In this document: in pieces, positions 52,829 to 60,854 of the stretch
Position numbering within the stretch: the stretch's first letter is position 1
Layout: every line of letters begins with the position of its first letter
Assembly: GCA_027452215.1 (NCBI GenBank)
Contig: DAIDGQ010000045.1
Span: 124,001 to 188,000 of the forward strand
DNA length: 64,000 nucleotides
Direction: 5' to 3'
Origin: Granulicella sp.
GTDB taxonomy: Bacteria > Acidobacteriota > Terriglobia > Terriglobales > Acidobacteriaceae
The notes under the pieces: generated by a model
Database searches by the model: none
The model's input: the letters and a program-made list of their open reading frames with translations, nothing else
What the model was told of the DNA's origin: nothing
Program-made: the position numbers and the translations under genes

Positions 52829-54423
52829 AATGCCTCCTCGCGCAACCACGCTTGCACCGCCCGGGTAGTATCTGCCGGTTTCTGCCTGATCATTTCAACG
52901 GCCTCCTCCTTCAGCGCGCCGGCTCGTTTACCCGGGTCGCTTGCCGACTGTTGCGCAATCGCAAATCCGTCCACATTCGCCGGCAACGGTATGGCAGCCG
53001 ACTGCACAAGCTGTGGCTGACCCGGCTTCAGGGCCTCCTTCTGAATCGGGCGCAGTACGAAAAGGTACGCCATCAGGAAAAGGATCAGCAGCGAGCCGGG
53101 CCGGAGCAGGGAAGAATAATCGGCCAGTACCTTCCGTGTACGTTCCGGCCAGCCAGTCGCAGGCATGTCCGACGCTCCGGCGTCTGCGGCAAAAGACATA
53201 TCCTGAACGCTGATCGTATCTCCGCGCTTGGCATCAAAGCCGATGACCGCCTCGGCCAACTGCTGAATTTGACTCAATTGCTCCGTGGTTCTTGCGTGCC
53301 GTGTGAACGTCACCTTATCGCCATGTACAGTCTTCACCACCGCATCATCCACCAGGATTGCCGCGCTTACACGTTGAATCTGACCCGCAGGGACCACCTT
53401 GTGCACCACCACGCGATTCACTCCATACCTCGCATTCTCCGTGGTGGAAGACTGCGTCGTATCCGGTGTGGCCGCGACCTTCGCTGCCTTGGATTGCGTG
53501 GGTGAGGGTACGTTGCTTGCCGTTCCCGGGACACCTCCGGTGACACCTGCGCCACCCGCCTTATCTTCGGACTTCTGCACGCTCAGCAAGGCCGTGACCG
53601 TCGGGTCGTATTTGTCCTGGCTTTCTTCGCTGGAGCCCTGGTCGTAGTCGATATTGACACTTGCACGAATATTGCCCGTGCCCACCACGGGTTCCAGCGT
53701 GCTCATCAGACGTTGCGTTAGAGTTGTCTCCAGGCCTTCGCCGCTCGTCTGTCCTTCGTGGGATGAGTTGAGCGATTTATCAGAGTCCGCGTCAATTATG
53801 TTCACGTCCTCCGGCTTCAACCCGTCCACCGCTCCGGACACCAATCGCGAAATTGCTTGCACGGCCTCTTTAGAGATACTGCTGCCACTCAGCTTCAGAA
53901 TCACTGAAGCCTTCGCTGCGCGCTGTTGATCCTGATAGACAGAATCCGTTGGCATCACCAGGTGAACGCGCGCGCTCTTCACATCGCTGAGCGTTTCGAT
54001 CGTCCGCTCAAGTTCACCCTCCAACGCACGTTGGTAGGTAACCTTTTCATCGAACTCCGTCTGGCCCCAGGACATCTTGTCGAACAACTCGAACCCCATT
54101 CGACCACTGTGAGGACTACCCTGCGACGCGGTTTGCATACGAGCCACATCCAACTTGTCTGCTGGCACGCTGATCGACTTTCCGTCCGCACTCGTTTGGT
54201 GCGCGATGCCCTGTGCGTCCAACTGCGCGGAGAGCGCCAACACGTCCGCCGATTCCAGGCCCGTATAGAGCGGCTTGTAGTCAGGACTGCCAAGCATCCC
54301 CGCGAAGAGCGTCACCAGTAGAACGGTAGCCGCGACTCCGGCGAGGAGGAAGGTTTTCTGTCGCTTATTCCGGCTTGTCCAGAATTGTTGCGCCTGTTTC
54401 GATAGGTCGTTCAAGCTTGCCAT
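52825..54423 (-). CDS. fliF: Flagellar MS-ring protein FliF
   Basis: This 532-residue protein forms the inner-membrane ring. Helix 1 is near residues 23-45 (FLLAGVAATVLLVTLFAGML) and helix 2 near 435-455 (LLILFLMAYLFVLRPIQ). Between them lie the ring-building motifs, for example PLYTGLESADVLALSAQLDA, GFELFDKMSWGQTEFDEKV and YQRALEGELERTIETLSDV. The C-terminal tail that binds FliG ends in AVQAWLREE. AGGA lies upstream of the ATG. Confidence 0.96.
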   Translation of the reverse strand: MASLNDLSKQAQQFWTSRNKRQKTFLLAGVAATVLLVTLFAGMLGSPDYKPLYTGLESADVLALSAQLDAQGIAHQTSADGKSISVPADKLDVARMQTASQGSPHSGRMGFELFDKMSWGQTEFDEKVTYQRALEGELERTIETLSDVKSARVHLVMPTDSVYQDQQRAAKASVILKLSGSSISKEAVQAISRLVSGAVDGLKPEDVNIIDADSDKSLNSSHEGQTSGEGLETTLTQRLMSTLEPVVGTGNIRASVNIDYDQGSSEESQDKYDPTVTALLSVQKSEDKAGGAGVTGGVPGTASNVPSPTQSKAAKVAATPDTTQSSTTENARYGVNRVVVHKVVPAGQIQRVSAAILVDDAVVKTVHGDKVTFTRHARTTEQLSQIQQLAEAVIGFDAKRGDTISVQDMSFAADAGASDMPATGWPERTRKVLADYSSLLRPGSLLILFLMAYLFVLRPIQKEALKPGQPQLVQSAAIPLPANVDGFAIAQQSASDPGKRAGALKEEAVEMIRQKPADTTRAVQAWLREEAL

Positions 54424-54435
54424 AAGAGTTCAATC

Positions 54436-54738
54436 CTAGAACTGCATCTTCTCAATATCCTGGTATGCGTTCACGATCTTGTTGCGCACCTGCATCATGA
54501 GCTGAAACGAGACGTCCGCCTTCTCTACCGCAATCATTACGCTGGTCATGTCGCCGCCTCCGCCCTGCAGCAGATTGTTGATTTGTGCTCCGGCGGTATT
54601 ATTGGTCGCGTCTACGCTTTGAACCGCGTTCTTGAGGACATCGCCAAACTTAACTCCACCACTATTCGCTTCGCTGTCCAGCGCGGATGCGCCCGGCACA
54701 GTCATTCCCGGAAGCCCACTCAGATTGACATTCATCAT
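54436..54738 (-). CDS. fliE: Flagellar hook-basal body protein FliE
   Basis: This 100-residue protein links the MS ring to the rod. The C-terminal half fits FliE: INNLLQGGGGDMTSVMIAVE, then SFQLMMQVRNKIVNAYQDIE. GGAGTGGGA precedes ATGATG; either codon may start. Position between flgC and fliF is canonical. Confidence 0.94.
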   Translation of the reverse strand: MMNVNLSGLPGMTVPGASALDSEANSGGVKFGDVLKNAVQSVDATNNTAGAQINNLLQGGGGDMTSVMIAVEKADVSFQLMMQVRNKIVNAYQDIEKMQF

Positions 54739-54753
54739 CGTCCCACTCCAGAC

Positions 54754-55203
54754 CTACGAGGTTTTCAGGATGTCGATCGATTCCTGAATCATTTGCTTTG
54801 CGGCATTCACAGCCGACGCATTCAGTTGATAGGACCTGACCGCTCCCATCAGATCCGACATTTCGCTGGCAGGATTGATTGCCGGATATGCGACAAACCC
54901 TGTGGCATTGGCATCGGGGCTGCTTGGTTCATAGCGCATCACTGCGGGGGTGGGGTCATCCATCACCTGCGAGATTTTTACTGAGCCCGTCGGAGGCTGG
55001 CCTGTGGTTCCAAGACCATTGAAGACCGTTCGAAACGGCGACCCGTTCTTTGCGCTAAACACGACCTCCTTACGCACATAGGGGCCGCCCGCATCCGTAT
55101 GCGTTGTCTCTGCATTCGCCATATTGGCTGCGGTGACCTCAGCCCTCTGCCGCTCCGCCTGCAGCGCTGATCCGCTAATGTTCAACATGTCAAAGAGTCC
55201 CAT
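54754..55203 (-). CDS. flgC: Flagellar proximal rod protein FlgC
   Basis: This 149-residue rod protein has ISGSALQAERQRAEVTAANM with a following NxE-T-type loop, the central GVV-like rod segment, a YPAINPASEMSDLMGAVRSY stretch and the C-terminal helix ASAVNAAKQMIQESIDIL. GGAAGGGAA precedes the ATG, 3 bases after flgB. Confidence 0.95.
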   Translation of the reverse strand: MGLFDMLNISGSALQAERQRAEVTAANMANAETTHTDAGGPYVRKEVVFSAKNGSPFRTVFNGLGTTGQPPTGSVKISQVMDDPTPAVMRYEPSSPDANATGFVAYPAINPASEMSDLMGAVRSYQLNASAVNAAKQMIQESIDILKTS

Positions 55204-55205
55204 TG

Positions 55206-55565
55206 TTAGTTCCCTTCCTTAATCGCCGTCAGCACCATTTGAAGGTCTGACTTCACCAGCTGCACTCCGAGTTGAAACTGAAGCTGTGTCTGCGCTAGCG
55301 CAAGACTTTCGCGGTCTACATTCACATTGTTTCCATCAGGCCGCTCCGGTAGGCCTGCCGTCTCTGACGCTGCCGGGAGCAAATGAGCTCCACGTCCGGG
55401 GCCTCCCTGGTCCATCACCTGGCGCATTGCGGCGCTGAAGTTGACGTCTTTGGTGTGGTAACCCGGTGTATCAATGTTTGCCATGTTCGACGAAATCATT
55501 TGTTGCCTGCTCGTGAGGATGTTCAGATAGCCTTGCAACATTTCAACTGATGAGAACGTTGACAT
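55206..55565 (-). CDS. flgB: Flagellar proximal rod protein FlgB
   Basis: This 119-residue rod protein shows YLNILTSRQQMISSNMANID followed by TPGYHTKDVNF, and a C-terminal helix LAQTQLQFQLGVQLVKSDLQ. ATG 55565 has AAGGAGG at a good distance; the longer frame from 55667 lies inside the regulator gene. It starts 1 base before the end of the NtrC-type regulator gene, so the flgB-fliJ genes are probably read through from the regulator transcript. Confidence 0.94.
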   Translation of the reverse strand: MSTFSSVEMLQGYLNILTSRQQMISSNMANIDTPGYHTKDVNFSAAMRQVMDQGGPGRGAHLLPAASETAGLPERPDGNNVNVDRESLALAQTQLQFQLGVQLVKSDLQMVLTAIKEGN

Positions 55566-55566
55566 A

Positions 55567-56946
55567 TTATGCGTGCCTCCTTGGTGGTAGACCATATTCG
55601 CGAATTCTGTTTCGCAAGGTGCGAAGGCTGATGCCCAGCATCTCCGCTGCATGCGTACGATTTCCATCCGTCAAGACCAGCGTGCTCTCAACATGCTGCC
55701 GTTCGACCAAACGAATCGGCGTCCCTGCAACCGTTGAGGGTCCGCGCATCTGCGACGGTCCGGAGGTTCGCGTCGGTCCCTGAAATTCTGCGTCAAAACA
55801 GTTCCCATCGATATCATGTGTCTCACTCAACGCAACGACGCGCCGCATGAAGTTCGCAAGCTCCCTTACATTTCCTGGCCAGCTGTGCGACTGCAGGCGT
55901 TCGAGAAATTCCATATGTAGACGAGGAACTCTCGCCCCTGTCTCGGCTGCGTGCTTCTCTGCAAAGTACTGGGCGAGCACGGCAATATCCTCTCTGCGTT
56001 CCCTCAGAGGGGGCAGCGTCAGAGGAATCACATTCAGACGGTAAAAGAGATCGCTGCGAAATTGACCTCGCTCGACCATGGAACCGAGAGAGACGTTGGT
56101 CGTAGCAATGACCCGAATATTCACGTGTACTGAACGTGCTTCACCGAGGCGTTCGAACTCACGCTCCTGCAAAGCGCGGAGCAACTTGGGCTGCAGATGA
56201 AGGGGCATCTCGCCAATCTCATCCAGCAAAATTGTTCCCCCATCTGCGAGCTCAAACTTGCCGGGCTTGGATGCCACCGCTCCAGTGAACGCCCCTCGCC
56301 CATGGCCGAATAGCTCGCTCTCAAGCAGCGTCTCCGGTACCGCTGCACAGTTCACAGCAATGAATGGCTTGCCCATCCGATCACTCGAGTTATGAATGAA
56401 TCGTGCCAGCAGCTCCTTACCGGTTCCGCTCTCCGCTTCGATCAAGACATCTGCGTTCGTGCTGGCCGCGGCGCGGGCTCGCTGGATTACGCGATGCAAT
56501 AGGGGCGACCTCCCAATGATCCCGCTCGCTGGAGCCGGCTCTTGCACCACCTTATGAGACGGCTCTTGCTTCACCTGATGCATGAGCTCGGCAGCAGTAG
56601 CCTGCAATTGTTCAAACGAGATCGGCTTGGTCAGGTAGTCCAGCGCTCCATCGCGCATCGCGCTCACGGCGTCCGTTACCGTTCCGTAAGCTGTCAGCAG
56701 AATGACCGCCGTCCCAGGCGAGAGCACGCGCGTGGACCGCATCACCTCCATGCCCGTACCGTCGGGCATGCGTATATCGGTGACGACGAGATCGAACACC
56801 CGTCGATCAAGTTGGCTCATTGCCTCGCGCACAGACGATGCTGTCTCCACCTGCCAGCCGTGGCGAAGAAAATTTGCACGCAGAGCCGTACGAATACCCG
56901 GCTCATCATCGACCACCATTACCGAGGACACTCCCTCACTTGTCAT
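55567..56946 (-). CDS. NtrC-family sigma-54 response regulator (FleR/FlgR-like)
   Basis: This 459-residue activator has a full receiver (D13-D14, acceptor D57 in [13 protein letters not shown]107), an AAA+ domain (Walker A AESGTGKE at 171-178, where G is usual in the first place; sigma-54-contact GAFTGA at 218-223; [20 protein letters not shown]) and a C-terminal Fis-type helix-turn-helix ([20 protein letters not shown]). It pairs with the sensor kinase gene that overlaps it by 4 bases. It probably opens the -24/-12 promoters of flgF, fliK and its own operon. Confidence 0.9.
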   Translation of the reverse strand: MTSEGVSSVMVVDDEPGIRTALRANFLRHGWQVETASSVREAMSQLDRRVFDLVVTDIRMPDGTGMEVMRSTRVLSPGTAVILLTAYGTVTDAVSAMRDGALDYLTKPISFEQLQATAAELMHQVKQEPSHKVVQEPAPASGIIGRSPLLHRVIQRARAAASTNADVLIEAESGTGKELLARFIHNSSDRMGKPFIAVNCAAVPETLLESELFGHGRGAFTGAVASKPGKFELADGGTILLDEIGEMPLHLQPKLLRALQEREFERLGEARSVHVNIRVIATTNVSLGSMVERGQFRSDLFYRLNVIPLTLPPLRERREDIAVLAQYFAEKHAAETGARVPRLHMEFLERLQSHSWPGNVRELANFMRRVVALSETHDIDGNCFDAEFQGPTRTSGPSQMRGPSTVAGTPIRLVERQHVESTLVLTDGNRTHAAEMLGISLRTLRNRIREYGLPPRRHA

Positions 56947-58211
56947 AAGGCTGGAAACTCCAATTCAAATGTGCTGCCACAGTTCATGTGACTGGAAACG
57001 CGGATCTCTCCGCCGTGGGACATCATCAGCCGCCTGCACACAGCGAGGCCAAGGCCTGGCGTGTCGCCGCTCGCACTAAATCCGGGATCAAATACGTGTT
57101 CGAGGACCCGTGCCGGAATTCCGCAGCCTGTGTCCGTCACATCGACCACGGCCTGAGTACTATTCCCCTGCACCGCCTCTCGTATCGATACAGTCACGCT
57201 CCCGCCGGTAGCTGTATGGCGAATCGCATTGCAGATCAGATTCAGGATGATTTGACGAAGAAGGTTCTCATTGCCGTTGATCCTGAGCGGTTCGGCTCCT
57301 GCCGCGAACGAAAGTTCGACACCAGCTTGCTCTGCGATTGGCCGCACAAAATCCACTCCGCTTCGCATGCACGCCGTCAGGTCAACAGCCACAAGAGGGG
57401 CATTGCCACCGCCATGGATACTCAGCACATTGTTGACTGTAGCCGAGAGAAGGCGGATTCCAGCACGAAGGTGCGAGATCCACTGCACCATCTCCTCAGA
57501 GTCCTCCGAATCTTCTGCGATCAAGCCGGCAAACAGTTCCATGCTTGCTAATGGATTTCTAATTTCGTGTGCCAGGATCGCTGAGATCTCAGCCAGTGCC
57601 ATCGCATTCCTCCCAGCTTCGCGTTCCTGCTCTGCCTGCTTGGTCACTGTCACGTCGCGCAGAATCCAGATGCTGTGCAGAGCACGTCTCTGGTCTCCAG
57701 AGATCTGGTCCGCGGCCTCCAACGATAGTCTCCGGTTGCTGATCGCTAACCACCGCTTCCCTACGCCAGAGCCGATACACAGCTCATGATGGACCTCACG
57801 CTCTGAGGCATCGATAAGTAGTTCAAGATCGATCCCGCTAATCGCAAAGATGTCACCTAGTCCCCTCACCTCAGCTGGTCCGAGCTGCAACAGTGCGCGC
57901 CCTTCGGGATTGATCGTAACGATGCTTCCATCGGTATCCAGCACGAGGACACCACACGGCATCGAGTCGATAATTTGTTGAAGCGCCAGACGCATGTGAT
58001 CGTTTTCCGCCACGCTCCTGGTGAGTGCAGCATTGCGTTCGGCCAGCTCGTGACTGAGATGTGCGACTTCACTTTGCAGATCGCGATACGCATCCTCCAG
58101 GAGCGAGGATGCTGTGATGAACTCCGAGAAGGCATCCGCTAATAGCTGAGGACTATGGAGAGAGTCCTGGGCGGAAGCCTTTATTGGAACGGGATGAGAA
58201 CCGGGCAACAT
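56943..58211 (-). CDS. Soluble PAS sensor histidine kinase (FleS/FlgS-like)
   Basis: This 422-residue kinase has no membrane segment. A coiled-coil (about 40-80) leads to a PAS domain (80-185, MPCGVLVLDTDGSIVTINPE), then HisKA with H215 (AILAHEIRNPLASMELF) and HATPase (QIILNLICNAIRHTATGGSV, DTGCGIPARVLEHVFDPGF, TPGLGLAVCRRLM). It resembles cytoplasmic kinases such as FlgS and FleS that read the state of the export apparatus. The predicted sigma-54 start lies only a few bases before its ATG, so the message may be almost leaderless. Confidence 0.88.
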   Translation of the reverse strand: MLPGSHPVPIKASAQDSLHSPQLLADAFSEFITASSLLEDAYRDLQSEVAHLSHELAERNAALTRSVAENDHMRLALQQIIDSMPCGVLVLDTDGSIVTINPEGRALLQLGPAEVRGLGDIFAISGIDLELLIDASEREVHHELCIGSGVGKRWLAISNRRLSLEAADQISGDQRRALHSIWILRDVTVTKQAEQEREAGRNAMALAEISAILAHEIRNPLASMELFAGLIAEDSEDSEEMVQWISHLRAGIRLLSATVNNVLSIHGGGNAPLVAVDLTACMRSGVDFVRPIAEQAGVELSFAAGAEPLRINGNENLLRQIILNLICNAIRHTATGGSVTVSIREAVQGNSTQAVVDVTDTGCGIPARVLEHVFDPGFSASGDTPGLGLAVCRRLMMSHGGEIRVSSHMNCGSTFELEFPAL

Positions 58212-58225
58212 TTGCCTATATCAAA

Positions 58226-58241
58226 TGCACGACGAGTGCCA
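58226..58241 (-). promoter_or_regulatory. Sigma-54 (-24/-12) promoter for the kinase-regulator-flgB operon
   Basis: The minus strand reads TGGCACTCGTCGTGCA, a near-perfect match to TGGCAC-N5-TTGCA with a complete -24 element. It sits in the 64-base gap between the FleQ-like gene and the kinase gene. The start would fall near 58215, about 4 bases before the kinase ATG. Confidence 0.75.
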
Positions 58242-58275
58242 AACTTACCTAGTTGGTCGCGAAATAACACGCGCG

Positions 58276-59454
58276 CTATAAATAAATGTGCTCGGGCTTA
58301 ATCTCTCGTCCAGATTCCACCAGGATCGCTGCGCGTTCCATCACATTACGCAACTCCCGCACATTTCCGGGCCAGTCATGCTTTGCCAGAATCTCCAATG
58401 CCTCAAAGCTCAGCGTTCCCCCCGGGAGAAACCTGGCCACAAATGCATGAGCCAGATCCGCAAGATCAGTCATTCGGTCGCGCAGTGGAGGCAGATGAAT
58501 CGGGAATACCGCAAGGCGATAGTACAAGTCGTCGCGAAACTGCTGTTGCCCAATCAGCTTCTTTAGATTCGCATTCGTCGCCGCAACCACGCGCACGTCG
58601 ACCTTCAGATTGTCATTGCCGCCCAAACGCTGTACTTCTCCCTGCTCAAGAAATCGAAGGATCTTACCCTGCAATGACAGAGGCATGTCCCCGATTTCGT
58701 CGAGAAACAGCGTCCCTCCGTGCGCCGCATGGATCCTTCCGATCCGCGATTGGGCTGCGCCCGTAAAGGCGCCTTTGGTATAGCCAAACAGCTCGGCCTC
58801 AAGCAGCGCTTCAGGAATCGCAGAGCAATTCACCACTATAAACGGCTGCTTCCTGCGAGGGCTGATCAGATGAATCTCCTGGGCAACCAGATCTTTTCCA
58901 GTTCCGCTTTCTCCTGTCACCAGCACAGTCGTATCGCGGAGCGCGACCATCCGCGTCAGCGCGTAGGTACGCTTCATGGCCTCTGATTCGCCAATCATGC
59001 CGCGCAGATTATTGCTTTCCGTCTGCGCGTTGCGAAGCTTCGCACCATCGAACGGGACAGCCGGACTGGGAAGAGTTGCCCCTCCACTATTCACCGCGTC
59101 GATGAGCCATTTCGACACAGGCGTTGGCGATGTGCTGCCAGTCAACAACTGTCCCGTATGCGAGTTGAGCGTAACTACCTGGGTATTTGGATACCGGCTC
59201 CTCACCATTCGGTGAAATTCGTCGGGGTCAAGGTCGGGAAGCGTAGGGTCCAGAAGAAGCACTCCATCGTCTGCCCGCTGGCTGTGGAGGACCTCCAACG
59301 CTCGCGCACCGCTTCCCGCTTCAATCACGTTCCAGCGAGGAAGGCCGAGCTTTCCGTGAAGGCTCTCTCGAAGGTTGATATTAGAGCTAACCACGAAGAC
59401 GTTGATAGGAAGTCTATCTTCCTGACGATCGAATTGAGTGACAGACATTCCCAT
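58276..59454 (-). CDS. FleQ/FlgR-like sigma-54 activator lacking a DNA-binding domain
   Basis: This 392-residue protein has a degenerate receiver (about 16-125: S23-S24 replace the acidic pair, though D69 remains in LLLDPTLPDLD) and a complete AAA+ sigma-54 domain (Walker A GESGTGKD 181-188, GAFTGA 228-233, HGGTLFLDEIGDMPLSLQGK). It ends soon after NVRELRNVMERAAILVESGR, without any helix-turn-helix. Helicobacter FlgR also lacks a DNA-binding domain and activates from solution. It is expected to act on flagellar -24/-12 promoters independently of phosphorylation. No frameshifted HTH is seen downstream before the kinase promoter. Confidence 0.85.
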   Translation of the reverse strand: MGMSVTQFDRQEDRLPINVFVVSSNINLRESLHGKLGLPRWNVIEAGSGARALEVLHSQRADDGVLLLDPTLPDLDPDEFHRMVRSRYPNTQVVTLNSHTGQLLTGSTSPTPVSKWLIDAVNSGGATLPSPAVPFDGAKLRNAQTESNNLRGMIGESEAMKRTYALTRMVALRDTTVLVTGESGTGKDLVAQEIHLISPRRKQPFIVVNCSAIPEALLEAELFGYTKGAFTGAAQSRIGRIHAAHGGTLFLDEIGDMPLSLQGKILRFLEQGEVQRLGGNDNLKVDVRVVAATNANLKKLIGQQQFRDDLYYRLAVFPIHLPPLRDRMTDLADLAHAFVARFLPGGTLSFEALEILAKHDWPGNVRELRNVMERAAILVESGREIKPEHIYL

Positions 59455-59565
59455 AGGATTCTGGCCCGCTTGTGTATGGTTAGAACTTCGTTAGAGTGCG
59501 CTCGGAATATGATCAACGCGCTTCGCCAATCGAGACTCATCCAGAGTTAGAGGCTCTGTATACAA

Positions 59566-60324
59566 CTAGGCGTCGCGGAACTCGTATCCAAAGCCGCGAA
59601 TTGTGTGAGTCAGCTTGCGCTCCCCTGGCCCATCCACCTTGTCGCGCACATACTTCATGTAGACGTCCACAATATTCGTGGAAGAATTATGAGGCATATT
59701 CCAAACCTCTTCGCATAGCGTCGCGCGGGACACGGGGTGTCCAACATGCCGCAGCATGTATTCAAGGATGGAGTATTCGCGGGGCGTCAAGTCGATCCGC
59801 CTCCCGTTTCGCTCAACCCTCCGCTCCTCGCGGTCAAGGATTAGGTCTCCCACCTCCGAGGTGTTCGGGATCACTCCCGAATGACGCCGCAACAACGCCC
59901 CGACGCGAGCCAGTAGCTCTGCAAAGGAGAACGGCTTCGCGAGAAAGTCATCGGCTCCGCTCTGGAACGCCTGCACCTTATCTTCAATACTGCTTCGCGA
60001 GGTCAGCACCATGATCGGCATGCGAAGCCTGGTCGGCCGCACCCGCTGTAGCAACGTCATGCCATCGAGCTCAGGAAGATTCAGGTCCAGTATCAGCAAG
60101 TCATACCGCCGGCCGCCTTGAAGTGCGCTCCATGCTGCTTGGCCGTCGTGAACTACATCCACGGTATGAGACTGCGCCTCCAATTCCTGGCGGAGGAAGC
60201 TGGCAAGAGAGGCATTTTCTTGCACGATCAGGGTGGTGCGCCTCAGGGTTGGAGTCGATAGCCTGGCTCGAGAGTCAGGTCCGGTAGGGTCGTAGTTCGC
60301 TAGGTTTGTCGTAAGAATCCCCAT
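59566..60324 (-). CDS. OmpR/PhoB-family response regulator, orphan
   Basis: This 252-residue regulator has a receiver (D at LLILDLNLPELDG, K in LAKPFSF; the acidic pair reads Q-E in IVQENAS, an atypical pocket) and a winged-helix DNA-binding domain (RIDLTPREYSILEYMLRHVG, TLCEEVWNMPHNSSTNIVDV, IRGFGYEF). No kinase gene is adjacent. ATG 60324 is chosen; in-frame TTG and GTG codons lie further up. It stands between the flagellar cluster and the sulfatase gene, and its targets are unknown. Confidence 0.85.
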   Translation of the reverse strand: MGILTTNLANYDPTGPDSRARLSTPTLRRTTLIVQENASLASFLRQELEAQSHTVDVVHDGQAAWSALQGGRRYDLLILDLNLPELDGMTLLQRVRPTRLRMPIMVLTSRSSIEDKVQAFQSGADDFLAKPFSFAELLARVGALLRRHSGVIPNTSEVGDLILDREERRVERNGRRIDLTPREYSILEYMLRHVGHPVSRATLCEEVWNMPHNSSTNIVDVYMKYVRDKVDGPGERKLTHTIRGFGYEFRDA

Positions 60325-60643
60325 TGCTCTGCTTAAATCGTGTGGAATTCGACGTGTCACGTACAACGTCTAAGTTTGTTTTTGGCTAGGAGACTAATGC
60401 TTCTCTCATCGGCCGCATCGCACTGCGCTCAACCAGGGTGTCCTATAACGATCCACCGCCAGAGAACTCAAGACAATACGCACCTGCGCAACCGCCATCA
60501 TTTATTGTTTCGATTTGGAACAAGCTTCCGCCGTCCCGTTTTGGGCTGCCCCACTGTGCCAGACCCGCCGGAGGGGGCTATGCGGTCTTTCGGACCCCAC
60601 CATCACGCTATTCACAGACTCTCCGCGCTGTATCGCTAAAGTA

Positions 60644-60854
60644 CTAACGGACAATGTATCGAGCCTTGAAATAAAGTCCCGGCGAGACGTCCGTCGCAGG
60701 AGTCGGCCTCGCCCAGGCCACTCCCAAACGAATCTCCCGATCGGCATCACCGTGTCTAGCTCCACTTGCGTCAGTGGTGTCTTCAGCGGAATGCTCAATA
60801 GCGGCCCGTAAGCGTTGCCTCGAGCCTCCGCACCCAGCCAAGGCCGTCGCGGCC
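60644..60854 (-). pseudogene. Probable 3' remnant of a beta-barrel protein gene
   Basis: Just past the sulfatase stop, two overlapping minus-strand frames together read like one protein end: RGNAYGPLLSIPLKTPLTQV and ELDTVMPIGR in one frame, then EIRLGVAWARPTPATDVSPG with LYFKARYIVR-stop in the next. The alternating pattern and final aromatic/Arg residues resemble an outer-membrane beta-barrel C-terminus. A single frameshift near 60730 would join them, and no start is present, so it is a decayed fragment at best. The rest of the 60325-60643 stretch shows nothing convincing. Confidence 0.3.
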
